From: JAQXDR01 sp038138625
GTDB taxonomy: Bacteria > Pseudomonadota > Alphaproteobacteria > Rhodobacterales > Rhodobacteraceae
DNA length: 64,000 nucleotides
Direction of reading: 5' to 3'
Assembly: GCA_038138625.1 (NCBI GenBank)
Contig: JAYQEA010000001.1
Coordinates: forward strand, 36,136 to 100,135
Of this stretch, positions 7,851 to 16,451 are shown piece by piece (positions within the stretch are counted from its first letter, which is position 1; each line of letters begins with the position of its first letter). The position numbers and the translations under genes are program-made. The notes under the pieces were generated by a model. It did no database searches and was not told the DNA's origin. It worked only from the letters and a program-made list of their open reading frames with translations.

Positions 7851-10232
7851 AACTGCAAAGCGTCATCGATTGGCTTGGATCGCAATCATGGACCTATGGC
7901 GCTCTGATTATGGTGTGAATTGTTTAAGATGTGTTTATATCTGCCGGCTCTTCGGCTGACATAAACACTGCGATTTACCGTGCGCCTAGCACCCTTGGGC
8001 AATTGCTTCAGAAAAGCTCATTCCGTGTTTTGTGGCGGCGTTCGGGCTTTGGATTTGCGGTGTCTTGGTCAGAGATCTCCCCCATGATGTTGATGCTTTG
8101 AAGGCAATCTGTCTGGTCTCAGAAGACCGCGATGTCTGCAATAACATTGGCAGTGAACGGCCGGAAATCAGGTTCTAGACATTAAGCGCGCTTTGTGTGG
8201 CAAAAAATCAGAAGATCCTCGTGCTGGCCAATTGAAATTGGCGCTTGAAGATATCGGGACGGCTATGGTCGTTGTACATAACGGGGATAGAGCGAGTGAT
8301 CCTCTCGGACCCAAACACGCAAAACATAAATCCGATCCGGGACCACGGTCCTGTCATTTGGAATGCATCGCAGGGATTATTGAACCGGACTGGCGGCTCT
8401 GTCCCTTGTGCGCAGATCGCCATGCGATTGATATTGGCGGCTTCATGCTGGCTGCAAGGAGAGGCAGAGCATTGGTGAACTTAGATCCTTTTATAACAAT
8501 TTCAAAGAGAACCTGAAGCACTTGCTCCGGCTCTTGATCCAGAATAAAGCACAACCAAAAAGAGAGATATTTGCGACCCGGCCAGGCGCAACGCCGGAGG
8601 ACGCGGCGAGTGAAAGCGTGTCGGGGATAGGGCTCTTGGGGTCTTTGGCGCAGGCAAGCCGTGGCAAGCGGGTCAAACCCTGCATTCTATCGAGCCTGAT
8701 TTGCTGAACTCACACCGCAAAACGCAGATATCCATCGCGTTTGGGATCAATCCCATCAATGGTAGCAAGCGGGTTCGTTTCTATAATCTCGTCGGTGCGA
8801 TCAGTGGCCTCATTGCAGAGTGGGCTGAGGGAAAACCAAAAAGATCATCATGCAACGAGTGGCACTTGAGAGTACGATCATCGATGACCTTGGCTATCAT
8901 CCGTTCCCCGAGCCCTATGGTCATCGCTCTTTCACCCGGCCAGAAAACTGACGGAAACCACCAGCATTATCGAGACTGGCAACACATCTTTCCGTTTGGC
9001 CCGAGGCACACTTCAAACGAAATTCTGAACCGGAAAAAGCAAAGCCAACCCCGAGGCGGGTCAATTATAAATGATCATACTGGGGCAGTTTTGAATGCAG
9101 ATTGACAGTAATTATGGCGCAATAGTTCAAAATACCCCGATTGAGAAACCGGTATGGTCAGGCCATATCCTTGCTGATGAAAAGAGAGAAACATTTAATT
9201 TTGTTTGGTTTTTGATTGAAGCTCAGAGATCTGCAAAGCACTGGTCGCGTTTGGCTTGTCGTAAACGCGTGTGTTAAAACACATGCACCTGTTATCATGT
9301 AGCTAACAATTGTCTACACGCTGCCTGCGTGACGTTAGCTTTTGTGCCAAGCAGTGCCTCATGCGTTTTTACATTTCTGTGATATATTTCTATTGCCGAA
9401 ATTTAACAGAAGGCTCCAAGTCTTAGGTTGAAGAACTCGAAAGTGCAGGAGAATGACTTTTCCTCGCAATGTCATTAACCTTTGCCCAGCCAAGTGGATA
9501 GCAAGTGCGGACATAGGGTTCTGTTCGGGTTTTGGACAGTCAGGATTTCCATTCGGTCCAAATTCTGCGTCGAGCTTCCAAATTAGAGGTTTGACCAGAA
9601 GCACTGCAGTTTTTGGTGTTGGATCGCGTTTGACTGCGGTCTCAGGCACCTGTTCCGGGCAAGGCCAGAGATGCAAGGGCCACGGCAAAGGATATGCGTC
9701 TGTTTTTGAGCGAGGTGTTCTGACAGCTTCGTCGTGGCGCGCGCTTTTGTTAATTGCAAAAGCCAGTTGCAGTGCTCTCGAAAGATGGATTCGGAAGGGT
9801 GGTTTTAAGTTTTTTCAATTCCATAAGCGACGCCCCAGATATTTAATTAGCACTCATCGGAAGTACCTTCACCGCGGCTTATCAGGCGGCGTCTGGCGCG
9901 AAATGGGGACCAAGTCTCGGGCCATCACGTGCATGGCGGACTGACACCGCATTTGACGCCGACTTGCTGTCTGAAGAATTGAATGAGCAGGGCGCGGTCT
10001 CGGCGCTCCTGCGAAAATCAAACCGCAAATACCAGTGAGACTAAGACGTCGATGACTACACTCCGCCGAGAACTGCCTCGCAAAGCGCAAGGCTTTCAAG
10101 GGCGCAGCCGCGCTGCATGCCAAAACCGATTGTCGTTACTAGGCAAACTGGACCCTCATCGCGGTCCTCATTGTACTCCGATGGTCGGCCAAAGACCCTA
10201 ACACCGCAAGTCACAAATTCACATGACGGCTT
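7851..10232. other. Unidentified degraded sequence, no supportable gene
   Basis: About 2.4 kb without a credible gene. Open stretches are short, lack ribosome-binding sites and change frame. On the plus strand several pieces look like relics of coding sequence (for example VALESTIIDDLGYHPFPEP near 8860-8915 and SGAKWGPSLGPSRAWRTDT near 9895-9950), but I could not place them in a family. The part around 8238-8360 resembles a stretch near 63,785-63,905. It probably continues the decay seen upstream. Confidence 0.55.
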
Positions 10233-10604
10233 CTATGACAGCCTTGGACCCGATTTTACACGAGCAATATTTTCAAGTGACAAAATATCGGTGGCTGGAA
10301 GCTGGGAAAGCTTAACCCGCTCTTCCGTCGGTATCAGACCGCGCAGCTGAAGGTCTATGAAACGCAAACAGCACACCCTTAGAAAAGATGTAAAGTTTCC
10401 GATATCGTGACCTGCATCAAGACTTTCATTGTACAGGCGATGTAAAAGCTGTGGGACTGTTAAATCGTCTCGGGCACCGATCGTTTCGAGGGTGCGCCAA
10501 AACATGTCCTCCAGTCGGACACTCGTGACCATCCCATCCATTCGGAATGACCGGGTTTGAGACGCCCAAAGAGCGGTATCAGCATCTATAAATAACTGGC
10601 ACAT
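10233..10604 (-). CDS. Ribbon-helix-helix domain protein (RHH_4 type)
   Basis: A 123-residue protein beginning MCQLFIDADTALW and continuing with RSFRMDGMVTSVRLEDMFW, the pattern of the short RHH_4 family common in alphaproteobacteria. The RHH fold (strand near residues 18-30, two helices to about 70) suggests a small dimeric DNA-binding regulator, but targets are unknown. A GGGAG with 8 bases spacing supports the ATG at 10604. It lies 18 bases downstream of the muconolactone-isomerase-like gene on the same strand, so it is probably the last gene of that run and may be its regulator. Confidence 0.75.
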   Translation of the reverse strand: MCQLFIDADTALWASQTRSFRMDGMVTSVRLEDMFWRTLETIGARDDLTVPQLLHRLYNESLDAGHDIGNFTSFLRVCCLRFIDLQLRGLIPTEERVKLSQLPATDILSLENIARVKSGPRLS

Positions 10605-10622
10605 GGGGGCGTCTCCCTATTT

Positions 10623-11078
10623 TCAACGACCAACGCGTTCTTTTACGTCGGCGGCAAAGCCTTCATAAGTTCTGAGTGCCGACACGTTTACCTGAACATG
10701 TTGACCCATTTTCTGCATGATTGGAAGATCGAGCAAGATTTGATCAAGCATCTCCATGCTGTCCACTTTTGCAATCACGATGACGCGGCGCTCTCCGACA
10801 ACTTTCCAAAGATCTACAACAACGCCTGCATCCTTTGCCCCCAATGCGACGCCGGCCTCTTCAGCCCAGACATCGAACAGGTCGTTTTGAGACATCTCTG
10901 CCGAATACTCGACGTGAAAATCTAGATGAAACAACATGGATTCTTCTCCCTTAGTTTGTTGAGCGGCCAATACAGATGGCCAATTTATGTTGACGGCCAA
11001 AGCGCCCGAGATCAGGCCAGCTTTGATAAAGTTCCGGCGGGACGTTGACAGATGGCCCTTAAGCGCGCGGTTTGTCAT
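10623..11078 (-). CDS. Muconolactone-isomerase-like protein with Tat-type leader
   Basis: A 151-residue protein. Residues about 48-140 (from MLFHLDFHVEYS) resemble the small ferredoxin-like muconolactone delta-isomerase fold. The first ~40 residues form a plausible twin-arginine signal peptide: SRRNFIKAG, a hydrophobic stretch, then SVLAAQ as a possible cleavage site. The ATG at 11078 overlaps the VOC gene stop (ATGA). An internal ATG at about 10937, at the start of the domain, has its own GGGAG eight bases upstream, so a cytoplasmic form is also possible. Substrate unknown; true muconolactone isomerases are cytoplasmic catechol-pathway enzymes, and no other catechol gene is nearby. Confidence 0.65.
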   Translation of the reverse strand: MTNRALKGHLSTSRRNFIKAGLISGALAVNINWPSVLAAQQTKGEESMLFHLDFHVEYSAEMSQNDLFDVWAEEAGVALGAKDAGVVVDLWKVVGERRVIVIAKVDSMEMLDQILLDLPIMQKMGQHVQVNVSALRTYEGFAADVKERVGR

Positions 11079-11470
11079 TTAAACCGACCGCCCTTTTGGA
11101 TGACTTCGATTTGATATCCGTCCGGGTCCTTAATAAAAAAGAACCGAGCGACACGTTCGCCGCCCCGGCGGAAATCTACGATATCGCCGGGATCGGATCC
11201 CGCGCTTTTAGCTTTGGCATGCGCGTCTTCGAGATGATCTACAACAAGTGCGATGTGGCCATACCCATCTCCCAAATCGTATGGCGTTTTACGGTCCTTG
11301 TTTATTGTGAGTTCAAGTTCGAAGGTGGACGAAGGCAGTGCCATGTAAACGAGTGTAAAGCCGTCAAAGTCCAGTCGATCAACCACCTCTAGGTCAAACG
11401 TGTCGCGGTAGAACTTTATCGAAGTGGATTCATCAAGAACCCTAATCATACTATGTACAAGCTTGGTCAT
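11075..11470 (-). CDS. VOC-family (glyoxalase-like) protein
   Basis: A 131-residue protein of the vicinal oxygen chelate superfamily, with the two beta-alpha-beta-beta-beta modules and likely metal ligands: His near residue 6 (LVHSMIRVLD), Glu in TFELELT, His in GYGHIALVV and Glu in DGYQIEVIQ. This layout is closest to lactoylglutathione lyase (glyoxalase I), but the family is broad, so methylglyoxal detoxification is only a suggestion. TTTCTCCTCC on the opposite strand shows a strong GGAGGAGAAA ribosome-binding site before the ATG at 11470. First gene of a three-gene run with the isomerase-like and RHH genes. Confidence 0.82.
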   Translation of the reverse strand: MTKLVHSMIRVLDESTSIKFYRDTFDLEVVDRLDFDGFTLVYMALPSSTFELELTINKDRKTPYDLGDGYGHIALVVDHLEDAHAKAKSAGSDPGDIVDFRRGGERVARFFFIKDPDGYQIEVIQKGGRFK

Positions 11471-11823
11471 GTTTTCTCCTCCGCCAAAGGTGTAACAGCG
11501 GAAAAGAAAACGGTGGTATTATGCAGATACTACACAGAAGTTTATATTCTAAGATATTGAATCTATGTAAAAAGAAGTTCTAATCTTAAAATATATTGAG
11601 AAATCTGTACGGATTAACCGGTTATTTTGGAACAGTTCTCAGCATTTTTTGAAGACCCCGACTAAGAAATAACAACGTCGGTTGCCGTTGAACGGCCTCT
11701 TGGGCATGATTTTCGCCCTTTCCATTGGCCCTGAATACCATGATCTGGTTTATATTGTCCCGTTTTATGTGCGCCTATGTCCAACGAACGAGCCAGTTTA
11801 GGCGCAATTGTTGGGAAGCTTGA
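11471..11823. other. AT-rich intergenic region upstream of the VOC operon
   Basis: About 350 bases without a gene. The part next to the VOC gene (11,520-11,640) is markedly AT-rich, as expected for its promoter, but no convincing -35/-10 pair was assigned. The far part lies downstream of the antiporter gene; a small GCCG/CGGC inverted repeat near 11,693 lacks a T-run, so no terminator is claimed. Confidence 0.4.
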
Positions 11824-13809
11824 TCAGCCTTGTTCGGTGTTTTCGGCGGCTTCGCGTCGGAACCGTGCAATAATCTCGTCTGGATCCATGCCCCGGTCTT
11901 TTAACCGTTTACCCAATTCGCCAAAGCTTGCCCCTTCGGCCAGCATATCCTCTTGGATTTTGAGAATTTCGCGAACTTTTTCGAGGTATTCATCGTTTTC
12001 CATCGCGGGGATGTCAGGATCGAAGCTCTCTGAGACCACGATCATGCTGGTCTGATCATCTTGAACAAATCCATCTGCCATTTTGGCGGCTTCTTCTTTA
12101 GGTATTCCTAAAGCTTCAAACGCAGATCGACCTGCCCTGACAGAACTGTCAAAAGTATCCCGAATGATGTCGCGACATCCGGCTGCAAATAATTCATAAA
12201 CATGATGACGGTTCATTGCCCGTGCTACGACATGCACATGGGGATAGTTATGCCGGATGTAGCGCACCATTTCTGTCGCTTTGTCTTGCTCATCAATTGC
12301 AACGACAACCATGCGCGCCTCTCGGACACCTGCTGCTTCTAGCAGATCAGGGCGGGTTGCATCACCAAAATAGGCGCGTAGACCAAGTGTACGTAGCATT
12401 TCTAACTGTTGCGCGGAAAAATCGATGACCACGGTTTTGTAGCCCGCCCGTAACAGCATACGGTTTACAACACCGCCAAACCGGCCAACGCCGGCAATGA
12501 TGACGCTGCCGGTTTCAGTGATATTGTCTGCGTCCCCGTCTGTTGTGCTCGCAAAACTTGGGGCGATCACCCTGTCGTATAGAATAAACAGGCCTGGCGT
12601 CAGCAGCATCGACAAAGCCACGACTAACAAGAGCTGGTCAGATAGCCAAGTTGGTAGGACGTTGCTGGCAACAGTGAACGAGAGAAGAACAAAGCCGAAT
12701 TCCCCGGCCTGCGCCAGCCCGAGGGAAAACAGGTATTTGTCTGCCCCGCGTAGCTTAAACACTAGGGCCAAAACCGCCAGCACCAAAGCCTTCAGGGCGA
12801 TTAATCCTACAGTCAGCCCAATGGTGGTGTACAGGTTCTGATATAGCAGGCCAAAGTTGATTCCAGCCCCTACAGTCATGAAAAACAGTCCCAGCAACAG
12901 ACCCCGGAAAGGATCAATGTCACTTTCCAGTTCGTGTCGATATTCGCTATTGGCGAGTACGACGCCAGCAATGAATGTGCCCAAAGCAGCCGAGACGCCC
13001 ACCAGAGTCATAAGCAATGCAATACCCACAACCATCATCAGCGCAGCGGCGGTAAACAACTCCCTTAACCCGGCCTGAGCGATAAAGCGGAAGATAGGAC
13101 GTGTCAGGTAGTTGCCGACAAACACTACGGTCGCAACGGCTGCTAATGTTACTAACGTCCGTTGCCATCCATTCAGCCCGTCCACAAGGCTTAGTCCGCT
13201 GCCATGCCCGTCGTCGTGACCATGTCCATCGCTGTGAGTGTCATGGCCATGGCTTGCATCACCATGCGCGGCGTCGCTCGCGAGGTCTGCCAATTCCGGC
13301 ATGGCGAGCAAAGGCAGCAATGCCAACATCGGGATCACGGCGATGTCCTGGAATAGTAGAACAGAAAAGCTGGATTGTCCGCCGTCTGACCGCATCAGAC
13401 CTTTTTCGTTGAGCGTTTGCAAAACAATTGCAGTCGAACTGAGCGCCAACACCATACCCACAGCCAGAGCCTGCATCCACGGAAGGCCCAAAAGGATTGC
13501 GATCCCCATGACCGCAATCGTGGTTATGCCGACCTGTCCACCACCAAGACCCAGAAGCTTTGATCGCATTTGCCACAGTTTTTCGGGCTCCAGTTCCAAC
13601 CCAACAAGGAAAAGCATCATAACCACGCCAAATTCGGCAAAGTGCTGGATGGATATGACATCAACGCCCAGCACAGACAAAATTGGACTGATCACAATCC
13701 CTGCGATCAAATACCCCAGCACAGACCCCAAACCCAATCGGCTTGCGATGGGAACGGCAACGACTCCTGCGCACAGAAAGATAAAAGCAAGCAGTAAGAA
13801 ATCGGTCAT
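11824..13809 (-). CDS. KefB/KefC-type cation:proton antiporter (CPA2) with RCK domain
   Basis: A 661-residue protein: about 12 membrane segments in residues 1-410 (Na+/H+ exchanger fold), a Rossmann RCK/TrkA-N domain from about 430 (VIIAGVGRFGGVVNRML) to 550, and a charged C-terminal helix region. These systems export K+ in exchange for H+, usually under ligand control through the RCK domain. A histidine/aspartate-rich loop sits at about residues 180-204 (seven histidines between ASDAAHGD and DGHGSG), between two membrane segments. The ATG at 13809 has GAGAG upstream; an in-frame TTG at 13821 precedes that site. No Kef accessory protein gene lies nearby. Confidence 0.88.
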   Translation of the reverse strand: MTDFLLLAFIFLCAGVVAVPIASRLGLGSVLGYLIAGIVISPILSVLGVDVISIQHFAEFGVVMMLFLVGLELEPEKLWQMRSKLLGLGGGQVGITTIAVMGIAILLGLPWMQALAVGMVLALSSTAIVLQTLNEKGLMRSDGGQSSFSVLLFQDIAVIPMLALLPLLAMPELADLASDAAHGDASHGHDTHSDGHGHDDGHGSGLSLVDGLNGWQRTLVTLAAVATVVFVGNYLTRPIFRFIAQAGLRELFTAAALMMVVGIALLMTLVGVSAALGTFIAGVVLANSEYRHELESDIDPFRGLLLGLFFMTVGAGINFGLLYQNLYTTIGLTVGLIALKALVLAVLALVFKLRGADKYLFSLGLAQAGEFGFVLLSFTVASNVLPTWLSDQLLLVVALSMLLTPGLFILYDRVIAPSFASTTDGDADNITETGSVIIAGVGRFGGVVNRMLLRAGYKTVVIDFSAQQLEMLRTLGLRAYFGDATRPDLLEAAGVREARMVVVAIDEQDKATEMVRYIRHNYPHVHVVARAMNRHHVYELFAAGCRDIIRDTFDSSVRAGRSAFEALGIPKEEAAKMADGFVQDDQTSMIVVSESFDPDIPAMENDEYLEKVREILKIQEDMLAEGASFGELGKRLKDRGMDPDEIIARFRREAAENTEQG

Positions 13810-15152
13810 TGGGGCTCTCAAACTTGGTATGCAAGGACATATAGAGATGACGTCCGTAAAAAAAGGTCAACGGGAAAACGGAAAAAATAGTCAAACTATG
13901 GTTGAATTGGGGCTTTTTGTAAAAGATTGCCATTTATGAACTGCAAATACCGCAAGTGACACTGCAAGCGCTAAACATGGGTCCTTTCGGTTGTCTTATC
14001 CGAGGACTGGATACTGCTTGGCTGATCGGCATTGCACATCGATAACTACCAAAGAGCGTTAAGCTTATTTTCTGAAGCAAGCTTGCGGGATAAACGCGTT
14101 TCCAAAAGTGATGTGACAGGGCAATACGATTTTCGGGACTGACTGATAGGTGACAGCGCTAGGGGTCATTTTACCAGATCAAAGGTTTACGTGTCCGAAT
14201 GTCACCCATAAGACCGGTTTTGAGTTACCTCTGATCGAGGCATGATGTATACTGTGCCTGATTGGCTTTATCACTTGTTGGGTAAAACCAGTGATTAGCC
14301 ATAAAGGTGATGTCGATCCCCAGGAAAACTGGTAAAAAGGGAGCGCCTTTACAATTTCCACAGGCCCTATGGCGCTCACAACGCAAAGCCGCCTTAAGAG
14401 GCACCCAGAGAAAAGATAGTTAGCAGATAAGGTATCTCACACGTAACTGCACCTTAGATGTGTTATGTCTTTGGCAGCGAGACCAAGCCTTTCAAGACTG
14501 GATACGATATTTCCAGTTAATGGCATAAGGTCCGCGCCCGCGCCCAGAACAAACAAGACGGTGTCTATATGATCGCGATATACTCGAGATTACATTCCAG
14601 GGTCAGCCGTTTTAACGAGATACTATATTGTTTGAGGATCTGCTGAAGGTCCGATCCAGGTATTTTTTAAAAAGGACTGACCCCAGTAGCACAAGGTAGC
14701 CGTCACAGACCGTCGTTAACAAAGCAGAGCCAAGGCTGATCATGAAAACAGCCTAACCGCTGACAAGTCCCGGCTTAATGGTTGATGCCAACCCTTGCAA
14801 TGGGGTTCGCCGTGTCAACACAGCGCTATTTCTTGACCCGTCCAAATTTATTATTCGCGGATGTGATGGTGTTGGATCGAGTGCAAGCTTGGCGTTAATG
14901 GGTTCGGGAATGTATGAAATCCAATATGGTCTTGGCAGTGCCAGATGGTTGTGAACGCAAGATGACCCACAAATTGCATGCTAAGTTGCCCGGCTTTGCC
15001 CGGGGTAAGTGGCTGCATATCTGCTGAAAGATAAGACCGCGCCGCCAAAAAAGTAGTCTTATGTGTCATGACCGTCATGGTTTGCCCATACAATAGGTTT
15101 TCCTTGCCTGATTATCGAAGTAAGACAACACTCTTTATTGAGACAAGCTGGT
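13810..15152. other. Gene-poor region containing one dead gene
   Basis: About 1.3 kb between the antiporter and the first Kdo-transferase gene. The middle holds the MBL-fold remnant described separately. The rest (13,930-14,140 and 14,840-15,150) shows no supportable gene; an 80-residue minus-strand open frame at 14851-15093 has no recognisable motif. The last ~100 bases must contain the promoter of the Kdo-transferase pair. Confidence 0.5.
14150..14740 (-). pseudogene. Remnant of an MBL-fold metallohydrolase
   Basis: Read on the minus strand, the pieces form a metallo-beta-lactamase-fold protein: LGSALLTTVCDGYLVL then GSVLF near 14,735-14,665, LTLECNLEYI near 14,610-14,580, and after a frame change HTVLFVLGAGADLMPLTGNI then SSLERLGLAAKDITH near 14,555-14,460. 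The expected zinc-binding HxHxDH motif directly after the last block is missing, and stops and frameshifts break the frame. The C-terminal part is barely recognisable. Several family members are hydrolases of lactones and esters; here the gene is dead. Confidence 0.6.
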
Positions 15153-16451
15153 ATGTTTGTGAGCACCAAATTTGATCAGATTCATCGGGCTCGTTCACCG
15201 GGTATAGCCTTGCGCGCCTACATGGCTTTGACATGTCTATTGGAACCGTTCATGCCAATTCACTTGTGGAAACGCCGCCGCAAGCTGAAGGAGCACCCGC
15301 AGCGCTGGCCTGAAAAAATGGGTCGCGCCATGGCAGAACGTCCTGAGGGCCGGTTGGTCTGGCTGCATGCTGTAGGTCTCGGCGAGGCCCTCGCTTTGCG
15401 CGGCTTGATCGAAAGGTTGTCTGTTCGCAAAGACCTCAGTTTCCTTGTGACATCTGGAACGCGTGTCTCAGGTGAAATTTTATCACGTGATTTGCCACCT
15501 CAGGCGCGTCATCAATTCATGCCATTTGATTTGCCCGGAGCCAGCAAGCGATTTCTTGATCACTGGCGTCCCGATCTGGCAGTCTGGTCAGAACAGGATC
15601 TGTGGCCCGGATTGGTGACACGGTCAGATCTCCGCGGCGTGCCTTTGGTTTTGGTCAACGCTCGTATGAATGCAGACGCCCATGCTCGCAGGTCCCGTTT
15701 CCGGCCAATCTATGTGGACATCCTGTCGCGATTTGCTTTGATATCGGCACAAGACGACCTGACGGCGCTACATTTGCGTGATTTGGGTGCTCCTAAGGTT
15801 AAGGTCGACGGATCGCTCAAGGTTATTGCGCCTCCACTGTTAGTGGATACGCATATGTTTGTTGGATTGAAAAACGCGTTGGCAGGACGATTTACCTGGG
15901 TTGTTGGCTCATCGCATGCCGAAGATGAAGAGCTTGCAATATTAGCCCATAAAGCAGTGTTGGCACGAGATCCAAATGCGCTTTTGATCCTTGTGCCGCG
16001 TCAGGCGCAGCGTGGGGCTGAAATCGCGCAAAATGTTACCAATGCAGATTTGACTGTTGCACAGCGTAGTCAAGGGTCTGATATGACGCCCCAAGTTTAT
16101 GTAGCTGACACATTTGGAGAGATGGGTCTTTGGTACAAGCTTACAAAAGTCGTCTATGTCGGAGGGACCAATGGACCCACCGAAGGTCATAACCCATGGG
16201 AACCTCTGGCGCTGGGGGCTGCGGTCCTGCACGGTCCGCGAACAGCAAATTTTACAGAAGACTACGCCGCACTGGCGGCTGCTGATGCCGCAAGGCTTGT
16301 AAATGAACCAAATGAACTGGCTGACCTGCTGACGTCGGAGATTTTAGAGCCGCTAAGTCATCGAGGTCAGGCAGCACGTAATGCGCGGCTAGACCAAATG
16401 AACGATTTATGTCAAAGCCTGCTGGATTTGATCCCAAATTCACCAAGTTGA
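15153..16451 (+). CDS. Kdo transferase-like glycosyltransferase (GT30), first paralogue
   Basis: A 432-residue protein of the 3-deoxy-D-manno-octulosonic acid transferase family, which adds Kdo to lipid A precursors at the inner membrane. The N-terminal LVWLHAVGLGEALALRGL stretch corresponds to the conserved GT30 WxHxxSxGE region, and the later FGEMGLWYKLTKVVYVGG and GHNPWEPLALGAAVLHGP segments match the donor-binding half. It is more diverged than its neighbour. Start: ATG at 15153; a TTG at 15138 and a GTG at 15159 are alternatives with no strong ribosome site. Its TGA overlaps the ATG of the second paralogue by one base. Confidence 0.82.
   Translation: MFVSTKFDQIHRARSPGIALRAYMALTCLLEPFMPIHLWKRRRKLKEHPQRWPEKMGRAMAERPEGRLVWLHAVGLGEALALRGLIERLSVRKDLSFLVTSGTRVSGEILSRDLPPQARHQFMPFDLPGASKRFLDHWRPDLAVWSEQDLWPGLVTRSDLRGVPLVLVNARMNADAHARRSRFRPIYVDILSRFALISAQDDLTALHLRDLGAPKVKVDGSLKVIAPPLLVDTHMFVGLKNALAGRFTWVVGSSHAEDEELAILAHKAVLARDPNALLILVPRQAQRGAEIAQNVTNADLTVAQRSQGSDMTPQVYVADTFGEMGLWYKLTKVVYVGGTNGPTEGHNPWEPLALGAAVLHGPRTANFTEDYAALAAADAARLVNEPNELADLLTSEILEPLSHRGQAARNARLDQMNDLCQSLLDLIPNSPS

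Noticed and set aside
9453..9944. 163-residue plus-strand open frame in the degraded block
   Set aside because: No ribosome site, no recognisable motif, and the neighbouring frames are equally open; not enough support for a gene.
13238..13939. 233-residue plus-strand open frame opposite the antiporter
   Set aside because: Shadow of the KefB/C gene on the other strand.
14851..15093. 80-residue minus-strand open frame before the Kdo genes
   Set aside because: No motif, weak start, and composition unlike nearby genes.
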